From: an uncultured Bacteroidales bacterium
Lineage (GTDB): Bacteria; Bacteroidota; Bacteroidia; Bacteroidales; Paludibacteraceae
Length of the DNA: 6,304 nucleotides
Direction: 5' to 3'
Assembly: GCA_903912795.1 (NCBI GenBank)
Contig: CAIWIS010000241.1
Location: 1 to 6,304, forward strand
The notes under the pieces were generated by a model. The model worked only from the letters and a program-made list of their open reading frames with translations. It was not told the origin of the DNA and did not search any database. Shown piece after piece: positions 1 through 5,773 of this stretch. Both the position numbers and the translations under genes were made by a program. Position 1 is the first letter of the stretch; every line of letters starts with the position of its first letter.

Positions 1-884
1 GGACAAATAAGAAAACAGAACTCTTCAATCGGTTTGTTACTCAAAATATTGATGATAGCCAATCCGAGACCAAGTACGGTGATACCAAAAGAGGTGCTGT
101 TCAGGAAAAATATACCGATGTGATGAATGAGCGTAATTTCGTGTTGACCTATTATGCTAAATCCGACGAAATTCGTCGCACGAATCTATATCATCCTATT
201 GTAGAGGATTATAATAAACTGAAGAAATTAAGCACTTTGTTAAAAATTACCAACAACGAAATTCCACTTACTTCCGAATTGGTTAATATGCATTTTGAAG
301 CTATTAATAATACTTCGAACAGAATTGCAAGCGACGATAATAATGCTGATCTTTATTTTAAACGTTCGTTGGAATTTGCAATGGTTCAGGATTTTAATAG
401 TTCCATCGAAGACTTAAATAAAGCATTAGCAATTCGTCCTGATTTTGCAATTGCATACTTTTGCCGTGCCAATATTCGTTATAAATTAGTGGAATACAAC
501 AAAAGTATTGTAGTCGAAAATGAAAACTTTAAATTTGAGAATTCAACCGATCGTAGCAAGCGTATCTCGAACGAAAATAAATATAAATTCGAAGTAGAAA
601 TGATTATGCGCGATTTGGATAAGGTTATCGAGCAACAATCCTCTTTTGCTTTTGCTTATTTCAATAAAGCCAACATACTTTGTGTTCAGCAAGATTATAA
701 AACAGCAATTTCACATTATTCCAAAGCCATCGAATGCGATAACGATTTTGCTGAGGCATATTTCAATCGTGGGCTCACATACCTATTCACTGGACAAGAT
801 AAGCTTGGTGTAGCCGATTTAAGTAAAGCTGGCGAATTGGGTATATATCAGGCTTATAATCTTATTCAGCGGTTTAATAAATAA
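1..884 (+). CDS. TPR-repeat protein, 3' part only (5' end outside window)
   Basis: The reading frame is open from position 3 with no stop, so this is the C-terminal 293 residues of a longer protein; the GTG/ATG codons at 120-125 are internal. Visible residues 1-114 contain no repeat I recognise. They are followed by four TPR units of exactly 34 residues: 115-148, a split unit (149-165 plus 199-215), 216-249 and 250-283. Each begins with an A/AxAYF-type helix A (AIAYFCRAN, FAYFNKAN, AEAYFNRG) and carries a helix-B signature such as AISHYSKAI. A charged, Asn/Glu/Lys-rich stretch of 33 residues (166-198) interrupts the second unit at the helix A/B turn. TPRs form superhelical protein-binding scaffolds, but the partner cannot be inferred here. 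The cupin gene follows 12 bases downstream and may be cotranscribed. The TPR assignment is firm; the specific role is unknown. Confidence 0.85.
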   Translation, partial: TNKKTELFNRFVTQNIDDSQSETKYGDTKRGAVQEKYTDVMNERNFVLTYYAKSDEIRRTNLYHPIVEDYNKLKKLSTLLKITNNEIPLTSELVNMHFEAINNTSNRIASDDNNADLYFKRSLEFAMVQDFNSSIEDLNKALAIRPDFAIAYFCRANIRYKLVEYNKSIVVENENFKFENSTDRSKRISNENKYKFEVEMIMRDLDKVIEQQSSFAFAYFNKANILCVQQDYKTAISHYSKAIECDNDFAEAYFNRGLTYLFTGQDKLGVADLSKAGELGIYQAYNLIQRFNK

Positions 885-896
885 AATAATACGCTT

Positions 897-1307
897 ATGA
901 AACGGATTTTTATTCTTGCGTTTCTTTTCTGTGTTTTAGTTTCTTTAAAGGCACAATATAATAAAGGTGTTATTGTCGACACAGTTTTAAAAAGCGATAC
1001 GACTTCCATAGGCCAAAAAATAAACTATCCTCAGTTCGAAAATAGTGAAATAACCATTGCCAAAATTACCATTTTACCAGGGCACTCAACTGGATGGCAT
1101 AAACATAATTTTCCTGTTTTTGCTTATGTCTTGCAAGGAACTCTAACAGTCGAATTTGAAAATAACTCTCCTAAACAATTTATTGCCGGAAGTTCGTTCC
1201 CTGAGGTAATAAATACACTTCATAATGGTTCAAATAAAGGAGCCGATAATGTGGAACTAATAGCGTTTTACATGGGTGAAAAAGGTAAACCACTTTCTGC
1301 AAAATAA
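897..1307 (+). CDS. Exported small cupin-domain protein
   Basis: A 136-residue protein opening with a clear signal peptide: basic MKR, a hydrophobic core at about residues 4-16, then SLKAQ with likely cleavage near residue 19-20. It therefore probably acts in the periplasm or at the envelope. Residues 52-126 form a single-domain cupin. Motif 1 starts at G62 with the HxH pair H68/H70 and ends at G81 (YVLQG). Motif 2 includes G98, H109 and N113. The three histidines could bind a metal ion. The usual motif-1 glutamate is absent: valine 74 stands at its expected position. The substrate cannot be deduced; one-domain cupins include small-molecule sensors, isomerases and dioxygenases. ATG 897 is the natural start because the signal peptide begins there. 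It lies 12 bases after the TPR gene on the same strand, and a candidate terminator follows. Confidence 0.85.
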   Translation: MKRIFILAFLFCVLVSLKAQYNKGVIVDTVLKSDTTSIGQKINYPQFENSEITIAKITILPGHSTGWHKHNFPVFAYVLQGTLTVEFENNSPKQFIAGSSFPEVINTLHNGSNKGADNVELIAFYMGEKGKPLSAK

Positions 1308-1338
1308 TACCATTCAATTAGTATTTGTTTTTTTGAAT

Positions 1339-1377
1339 AAATCTGCTCATAATCAATGGTTTTGTGCAGGTTTTTTT
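1339..1377 (+). terminator. Candidate intrinsic terminator after the cupin gene
   Basis: An imperfect hairpin pairs CTGC (1343-1346) with GCAG (1366-1369). It continues inward through CA/TG and AATC/GGTT-type pairs to a three-base loop near 1355-1357, with two T:T mismatches and one G:T pair. Seven T residues follow at 1371-1377. It sits 30-70 bases after the cupin stop and upstream of the next promoter, where a terminator for the TPR-cupin unit would be expected. The stem is AT-rich and imperfect, so it may be weak. Confidence 0.45.
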
Positions 1378-1403
1378 GTGTTCAATTTTTTTGATTATTT
1401 AGT

Positions 1404-1474
1404 ATCTTTCTGATTATCAATACTAAAATAATAATTGAAAAATACTTACTTATTTTGTTGATAATCAGAAATAT
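1404..1474. repeat. Inverted repeat, possible operator, upstream of mce
   Basis: Arms 1407-1420 (TTTCTGATTATCAA) and 1458-1471 (TTGATAATCAGAAA) are perfect 14-base reverse complements. Widening to 1404-1420 and 1458-1474 gives 16 matches of 17. The spacer between the 14-base arms is 37 bases. Each arm also contains its own small palindrome, TGAT-W-ATCA. The 14-base arm centres are 51 bases apart, close to five helical turns. The right arm overlaps the proposed -33 element of the mce promoter, as a regulator-binding site would. The repeat itself is seen directly; operator function is inference. An RNA hairpin is possible only if transcription starts upstream of it. Confidence 0.75.
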
Positions 1475-1488
1475 TTATAGTAATTTTG
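1457..1488 (+). promoter_or_regulatory. Probable Bacteroidota-type promoter for the mce-mmd operon
   Basis: TAATTTTG at 1481-1488 is an exact match to the Bacteroidota -7 consensus TAnnTTTG. GTTG at 1457-1460, 20 bases upstream, matches the -33 element (TTTG) at three of four positions. A perfect TTTG at 1454-1457 is also present but sits 23 bases away. Transcription would begin near 1494, giving a leader of about 65 AT-rich bases before mce. A weaker -7-like site, TATCTTTC at 1403-1410, lies upstream without a well-spaced -33 partner. Confidence 0.5.
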
Positions 1489-1559
1489 CGGTCAAATTAA
1501 AAAATAAAGAAATTTTTCTCTAATTGAAATTGTTATATAAATTTTTAAAATATTTGATT

Positions 1560-1970
1560 ATGAATCTTACTCACATCGAACACTTAGGTATTGCTGTAAA
1601 AAGTCTCGAAACAGCTATTCCATATTACGAAAACGTTCTTGGTTTAACTTGTTATGCTGTTGAAGAAGTGGCGGAGCAAAAAGTAAAAACAGCCTTTTTC
1701 AAAGTTGGTCAAACTAAAATCGAATTACTTGAATCAACAGATCCTGAAGGTCCGGTAGGCAAATTTATTGAGAAAAAAGGCGAAGGTGTGCATCACATAG
1801 CTTTTGCAGTGGAGGGATTGCAAGAAACATTGGATTTGGTAGCCGAACGTGGCGTAACATTAATAGATAAAGCTCCACGCAAAGGTGCCGAAGGCCTAAA
1901 TATAGCTTTTTTACATCCAAAATCTACGTTCGGAGTACTTACAGAATTATGTGAAGACCCAACTAAATAA
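1560..1970 (+). CDS. mce: Methylmalonyl-CoA epimerase
   Basis: A 136-residue cytoplasmic enzyme of the vicinal-oxygen-chelate (glyoxalase-like) superfamily that interconverts (R)- and (S)-methylmalonyl-CoA. The two betaalphabetabetabeta modules cover about residues 5-58 and 76-132. Family landmarks are HLGIAV (H8), KIELLES (E55), GVHHIAFAV (H78/H79), the FLHPKS stretch (118-122) and GVLTEL (E129). H8, E55, one of H78/H79 and E129 fit the expected divalent-metal ligand positions. The full length matches the family. I chose ATG 1560 because the conserved HIEHLG segment starts immediately after it; an in-frame TTG at 1524 would only add a basic, hydrophobic tail not seen in the family. It is first in the operon and supplies the (S)-epimer used by the decarboxylase encoded downstream. 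Proposed regulation is through the promoter and inverted repeat at 1404-1488. Confidence 0.93.
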   Translation: MNLTHIEHLGIAVKSLETAIPYYENVLGLTCYAVEEVAEQKVKTAFFKVGQTKIELLESTDPEGPVGKFIEKKGEGVHHIAFAVEGLQETLDLVAERGVTLIDKAPRKGAEGLNIAFLHPKSTFGVLTELCEDPTK

Positions 1971-1975
1971 TTGAT

Positions 1976-1996
1976 AATTAAGAATTAACAATTAAC
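1976..1996. repeat. Three tandem heptamers AATTAA(G/C)
   Basis: Immediately after the mce stop there are three head-to-tail 7-base units: AATTAAG (1976-1982), AATTAAC (1983-1989) and AATTAAC (1990-1996). They lie at the start of the 119-base spacer before mmdA. No open frame, strong hairpin or consensus promoter is visible in the rest of that spacer. The function of the repeat is unknown and its AT-richness makes chance formation possible. Confidence 0.6.
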
Positions 1997-2089
1997 TTAC
2001 ATCTCGTTGATAACAACTTTCGTTATTGTGTGGCATGGCATGTGATCCTGTTGCATTGATAATGAATTAATTAATAAAAAAAAAGTTTT

Positions 2090-3649
2090 ATGGAGAATCA
2101 ACAAAAAGTTAAAAACCTCATCGACTTGCGCGTACAAGCCAAGTTGGGTGGTGGCGAAAAACGAATTGCCTCGCAACATGCGAAAGGCAAATTTTCTGCT
2201 CGTGAGCGCATTGATATGTTGCTCGATGAGGGTAGTTTCGAAGAGTTAGACATGTTTGTAACACATCGTTGCAATAATTTCGGACTCGAAAAAGAAAAGT
2301 ACCTTGGCGACGGTGTAATTACTGGTCATGGTACAATCGACGGTCGTACCGTGTTTTTGTATGCACAAGATTTCACCGTTTTTGGAGGCTCACTCTCCGA
2401 AACTATGGCGTTGAAAATCTGCAAAGTAATGGATATGGCTATGAAAATGGGCTGTCCGGTAATTGGTGTTAACGATTCAGGTGGTGCACGTATTCAAGAA
2501 GGTGTAACATCGTTGGCTGGCTATGCCGAAATTTTTCAGCGTAATATTATGGCTTCTGGCGTTATCCCACAAATTTCAGCTATTTATGGTCCTTGTGCTG
2601 GTGGTGCTGTTTATTCGCCTGCGCTTACCGACTTTGTATTGATGACCGAAGATAACTCGTATATGTTCGTTACCGGTCCTAAAGTTGTGAAATCGGTTAC
2701 TGGCGAAGATATTTCGACCGAAGACCTTGGTGGTGCCGATGTTCATGCTGGTAAATCAGGCGTTTCGCATTTCAAAGTGGAAAACGAAGAAGAAGGTATG
2801 TTGCTTATTCGCAAATTGCTTACATACCTACCACAGAATAATTTAGAAGAGCCACCATTGGTTGAAACACATGATCCAATTGACCGTCTCGAAGATAGTT
2901 TGAATACTATTGTTCCAGATAATCCGAACTTACCTTACGATATGAAAAATGTGATTCATACCATTGTGGATAACGGAGAATTTTTGGAAGTTCATCGTAA
3001 CTATGCACGTAATATTATCGTTGGTTTTGCTCGCTTTAATGGTATTTCTACTGGTATTATTGCCAATCAGCCTAATTTCTTAGCTGGTGTGCTCGATTGC
3101 GATGCTTCGCGTAAAGCAGCTCGTTTTGTTCGTTTCTGTGATGCATTCAATATTCCTATTCTTACATTAGTTGATGTTCCTGGCTTCCTTCCTGGATCTG
3201 GTCAAGAGTATGCCGGTATTATTATTCATGGTGCTAAACTTATGTTTGCTTATGGCGAAGCTACAGTACCAAAAGTTACTGTTACACTTCGTAAATCGTA
3301 TGGTGGTGCTCATGATGTAATGAGCTGTAAACAATTACGTGGCGACTTTAACTATGCATGGCCAACAGCCGAAATTGCTGTAATGGGTGCTGCAGGTGCT
3401 ATCGAAGTATTGGAAGGTCGTGCCATCAACGCTATTACCGATCCAGAGGAAAAAGCAAAATACATTGCAGAAAAAGTGGCTGAGTACAACGAAAAATTTG
3501 CTAACCCTTATCAAGCTGCTTCGTACGGTTATATCGACGATGTAATTGAACCACGTAATACTCGTTTCCGCATAATTCGTGCATTCCAGGCTTTGCAAAC
3601 TAAAAAAGTCGTAAATCCATTGCGTAAACACTGTAATATTCCTTTATAA
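2090..3649 (+). CDS. mmdA: Methylmalonyl-CoA decarboxylase carboxyltransferase (alpha) subunit
   Basis: A 519-residue protein, full length for acyl-CoA carboxylase beta-type carboxyltransferases, with two crotonase-fold halves. The N-half contains SGGARIQEG (130-138) and GPCAGGAVYSPALTDF (167-182); the C-half contains LVDVPGF (360-366) and KSYGGAHDVM (402-411). The glycine-rich turns at 169-172 and 405-408 are where this family builds its two oxyanion holes, for the acyl-CoA and biotin carbonyls. D409 sits where actinobacterial propionyl-CoA enzymes carry the Asp linked to propionyl preference. Sequence alone cannot separate this subunit from propionyl-CoA carboxylase PccB. The adjacent OadG-like, biotin-carrier and OadB-like genes, plus the absence of biotin carboxylase, favour a decarboxylase: it transfers CO2 from (S)-methylmalonyl-CoA to biotin, releasing propionyl-CoA. 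ATG 2090 follows an A-rich stretch with no Shine-Dalgarno, as is usual in this phylum. Confidence 0.92.
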   Translation: MENQQKVKNLIDLRVQAKLGGGEKRIASQHAKGKFSARERIDMLLDEGSFEELDMFVTHRCNNFGLEKEKYLGDGVITGHGTIDGRTVFLYAQDFTVFGGSLSETMALKICKVMDMAMKMGCPVIGVNDSGGARIQEGVTSLAGYAEIFQRNIMASGVIPQISAIYGPCAGGAVYSPALTDFVLMTEDNSYMFVTGPKVVKSVTGEDISTEDLGGADVHAGKSGVSHFKVENEEEGMLLIRKLLTYLPQNNLEEPPLVETHDPIDRLEDSLNTIVPDNPNLPYDMKNVIHTIVDNGEFLEVHRNYARNIIVGFARFNGISTGIIANQPNFLAGVLDCDASRKAARFVRFCDAFNIPILTLVDVPGFLPGSGQEYAGIIIHGAKLMFAYGEATVPKVTVTLRKSYGGAHDVMSCKQLRGDFNYAWPTAEIAVMGAAGAIEVLEGRAINAITDPEEKAKYIAEKVAEYNEKFANPYQAASYGYIDDVIEPRNTRFRIIRAFQALQTKKVVNPLRKHCNIPL

Positions 3650-3651
3650 TT

Positions 3652-3996
3652 ATGGAACTATTATATATTAACTCTTGGAGTGAGATACTGATAGGTTCAG
3701 TAATTGGAATGGTAGTTGTTTTCGTTGCTCTTATAATATTGGTTTTGCTTTTTGACTTTATTCAATATCTTGTATTAAATTCAAGCAAAAAGAAAATGGT
3801 AAAAGCCGGAAAAAAAGTAGAAGAAATGGTTGATGTTTCAGCAAATGAAATTGCAGCTATTTCTATGGCTTTGCACTTGTTTATTAACGAGATGCACGAC
3901 GAAGAAAGTAACGTTATTACGATAAAACGTATTGAAAGACGTTATTCTCCTTGGAATTCAAAAATATATGGTTTAAACAATACATTAAGTAGATAA
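3652..3996 (+). CDS. mmdD: Small membrane subunit, OadG/MmdD type, of the Na+-pumping decarboxylase
   Basis: A 114-residue protein with one N-terminal membrane helix (about residues 12-36, very rich in V, I, L and F) and a basic KKKMVKAGKK segment just after it, which suggests the tail is cytoplasmic. The tail contains NEIAAISMALHLF (65-77) and a conserved-looking YSPWNSKIYGL end (98-108). Small subunits of this family anchor and stabilise the complex by linking the soluble carboxyltransferase and biotin carrier to the membrane beta subunit. The histidine- and proline-rich tail known from enterobacterial OadG is not present. The start lies 2 bases after the mmdA stop, and the stop overlaps the next start by one base (TAATG), implying translational coupling. 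Similarity is limited, so the assignment rests on topology, tail motif and position together. Confidence 0.85.
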   Translation: MELLYINSWSEILIGSVIGMVVVFVALIILVLLFDFIQYLVLNSSKKKMVKAGKKVEEMVDVSANEIAAISMALHLFINEMHDEESNVITIKRIERRYSPWNSKIYGLNNTLSR

Positions 3997-4442
3997 TGAA
4001 AAAATTTGATTTTAATATAAATGGCGACGATTATCAAGTTCATATCAAATCGATAGAAGGAGATATAGCTGAAATAGAAGTAAATGGTACACCTTATTCG
4101 GTAAAGGTGAAACAAGAAATGAAAACTTCAAAAACACCGATTTTAGTACGCAAAGAAGGACAAAGTAAATCGGCTGATAAACGTATCATCGAAAACCTTA
4201 GTCCAGTTTCGAGTAGTTCAAAACCTAGTGCTAAAGCCATTAAATCGCCACTTCCTGGCAGTATAATAAAAGTATTGGTTGCTGAAGGTGATAGTTTTAA
4301 ATCTGGCGATGTGCTATTAGTTATGGAATCGATGAAAATGGAAAATAACATCCTGGCCGAACGTAATGGTACAATTGTTAAAGTCTGTGCTCCTGCTGGT
4401 TCTGCTGTGCTTCAGGATGCCGATTTATTTCTTGTTCAATAA
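3996..4442 (+). CDS. mmdC: Biotin carboxyl carrier subunit of methylmalonyl-CoA decarboxylase
   Basis: A 148-residue protein in three parts. Residues 1-40 are a small beta-rich region (FDFNINGDDYQV, then VNGTPYSVKV). Residues 41-82 are a flexible Ser/Lys-rich linker, and 83-148 form a biotinyl/lipoyl domain. The biotin site is ESMKMEN at 111-117 with K114 as the lysine to be biotinylated. The common version is AMKM; serine replaces alanine just before the Met, a conservative change. SPLPGSI (84-90) and a glycine-containing VLVAEGDS (93-100) are typical of the hammerhead fold. The protein shuttles carboxybiotin from MmdA to the membrane subunit MmdB. Modification would need a BirA-type ligase encoded elsewhere. 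The linker is less proline/alanine-rich than those of many decarboxylase carriers. Its start codon overlaps the preceding stop, so translation is probably coupled. Confidence 0.92.
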   Translation: MKKFDFNINGDDYQVHIKSIEGDIAEIEVNGTPYSVKVKQEMKTSKTPILVRKEGQSKSADKRIIENLSPVSSSSKPSAKAIKSPLPGSIIKVLVAEGDSFKSGDVLLVMESMKMENNILAERNGTIVKVCAPAGSAVLQDADLFLVQ

Positions 4443-4456
4443 TAAAAAATAAATGT

Positions 4457-5689
4457 ATGAGAGATTTAAAATATAAGATAGGTATTTTACTTATCATATT
4501 GGGTCTGTTTTTGCCAATGGGGCTATTTGCTCAAGCATCTGGCGAAACTTCACTCATTATGGATAGTTTGACAAAGTTCTGGAATAATACCGCTTTTGCA
4601 AACTTTGAGTTTAAGTACCTTGTAATGATAGTCATAGGAATTGCATTTCTGTGGCTTGGTATAGCTAAAAACTGGGAACCATTGTTATTAGTACCAATAG
4701 GTTTCGGTATTTTAGTGGGTAATGTTCCGTTTACCGAAGGATACCAAATAGGTATTTATGAAAAAGGCTCGGTAATGAATATCCTATATAGTGGCGTATT
4801 AACTGGTTGGTATCCACCTTTGATATTTTTAGGTATTGGAGCTATGACTGATTTTTCCACACTTATTGCAAACCCTAAATTAATGCTTATTGGTGCTGCT
4901 GCACAACTAGGTATTTTTGCAACTTTTATAGGCGCTTATGCATTAGGATTTACACCTCAGCAATGTGGTGCAATTGGTATTATTGGTGGTGCTGATGGTC
5001 CAACTGCTATTTTCTTGGCATCGCGTTTAGCACCCGAGTTGATGGGAGCTGTAGCAGTGGCTGCCTATTCGTATATGGCATTGGTGCCAGTGATACAACC
5101 ACCAGTAATGAGGTTGTTTACTAACTCTAAAGAGCGACTAATCAGAATGAAACCTCCACGTCAGGTTACACGTTTTGAGAAAATTGCTTTTCCAGTAATT
5201 GGATTGTTGTTGACAACATTTATTTCGCCAAGCGCTATGTCCTTGTTAGGTATGTTGTTTTTTGGTAATCTGTTGAAAGAATCGGGTGTTACTGAACGCT
5301 TGGCCGAAACAGCTCGCTTTGCTTTGATTAATATTGTAACTATAATTTTAGGATTAACAGTAGGTGCATCAACACAAGCCGATAAATTTCTAACTGTTGA
5401 CTCGTTGTTGATATTTGGATTAGGTGCTGCTTCATTTATTGTAGCAACTGCCGGTGGAGTGCTCTTTGTCAAATTTATGAATTTATTCTTGAAAGAAGGC
5501 AATAAGATTAATCCGTTGATTGGTAATGCTGGAGTGTCTGCTGTACCCGATTCAGCACGTGTTTCGCAGGAAATAGGTTTGCATTACGACAAAACCAATC
5601 ACTTGCTGATGCATGCCATGGCACCTAACGTAGCCGGTGTTATCGGTTCGGCTGTGGCTGCCGGTATTTTATTAAGTATGCTTACTTAG
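4457..5689 (+). CDS. mmdB: Na+-translocating decarboxylase beta subunit
   Basis: A 410-residue polytopic inner-membrane protein of the OadB/MmdB/GcdB family. It decarboxylates carboxybiotin and couples this to Na+ export. Conserved landmarks are KNWEPLLLVPIGFG (71-84), GGADGPTAI (177-185), AAYSYMALVPVIQPP (202-216) and NPLIGNAGVSAVP (352-364). From memory of Klebsiella OadB numbering, D180, Y206, N352, G356 and S361 correspond to D203, Y229, N373, G377 and S382, all implicated in Na+ binding or coupling, and all are present. Unusually, residues 1-26 form a basic then hydrophobic signal-like segment ending GLFAQ, ahead of the usual N-terminus; ATG at M35 (4559) would give a conventional length. 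An out-of-frame ATG at 4453 stops after seven codons. It is the last gene of the operon, 14 bases after mmdC, and is followed by a strong terminator. Confidence 0.93.
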   Translation: MRDLKYKIGILLIILGLFLPMGLFAQASGETSLIMDSLTKFWNNTAFANFEFKYLVMIVIGIAFLWLGIAKNWEPLLLVPIGFGILVGNVPFTEGYQIGIYEKGSVMNILYSGVLTGWYPPLIFLGIGAMTDFSTLIANPKLMLIGAAAQLGIFATFIGAYALGFTPQQCGAIGIIGGADGPTAIFLASRLAPELMGAVAVAAYSYMALVPVIQPPVMRLFTNSKERLIRMKPPRQVTRFEKIAFPVIGLLLTTFISPSAMSLLGMLFFGNLLKESGVTERLAETARFALINIVTIILGLTVGASTQADKFLTVDSLLIFGLGAASFIVATAGGVLFVKFMNLFLKEGNKINPLIGNAGVSAVPDSARVSQEIGLHYDKTNHLLMHAMAPNVAGVIGSAVAAGILLSMLT

Positions 5690-5715
5690 TTTTGTAATTC
5701 AAAAGATATGTAAGT

Positions 5716-5755
5716 AAAAGCCCGTCGGAAATTAAGTTTTCACGACGGGCTTTTT
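5716..5755. terminator. Strong bidirectional intrinsic terminator
   Basis: AAAAGCCCGTCG (5716-5727) and CGACGGGCTTTT (5743-5754) are perfect 12-base reverse complements with a GC-rich core. The loop is 15 bases and may itself pair GAAA with TTTC around a single bulged A. Five T residues end the + strand (5751-5755), and the leading A run gives a T run on the - strand. It sits between the convergent mmdB stop (5689) and the recQ-like stop (5774), so it can end transcription from both sides. Confidence 0.93.
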
Positions 5756-5773
5756 AGTTGCGTTAGTATGGGA

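Noticed and set aside
120..125. GTG-ATG as the start of the TPR gene
   Set aside because: The frame is open back to position 3 with plausible protein sequence (TNKKTELFNRFV and onward), and no promoter-like sequence precedes it. The gene most likely starts outside the window.
897..1307. Cupin as a functional member of the propionate operon
   Set aside because: A candidate terminator and a separate promoter lie between it and mce, and its product appears exported whereas the epimerase pathway is cytoplasmic.
1524..1559. In-frame upstream TTG that would lengthen the epimerase by 12 residues
   Set aside because: The added residues are a Lys/Leu/Phe-rich stretch not found in the family, and the ATG at 1560 places the conserved IEHLGIAV segment at its usual distance from the start.
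1308..1559. Riboswitch, small RNA, tRNA or CRISPR array in the intergenic region
   Set aside because: Apart from the hairpin, inverted repeat and promoter listed, the sequence is simple AT-rich DNA. There are no tRNA-like arms, no regularly spaced direct repeats, and no cobalamin-type conserved core.
1997..2179. Antisense open frame across the mce-mmdA spacer
   Set aside because: It overlaps the start of mmdA, has no recognisable domain, and its composition looks like the complement of a coding and AT-rich region.
3335..3631. Antisense open frame inside mmdA
   Set aside because: It lies wholly within a strongly conserved carboxyltransferase and its translation is rich in Cys, Phe and Ser, as expected of a shadow frame. 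The antisense frames at 4094-4351 and 5161-5502 were dropped for the same reason.
4453..4476. ATG just before mmdB, a possible leader peptide
   Set aside because: It encodes only seven codons before a stop, overlaps the true mmdB start and has no regulatory structure around it.
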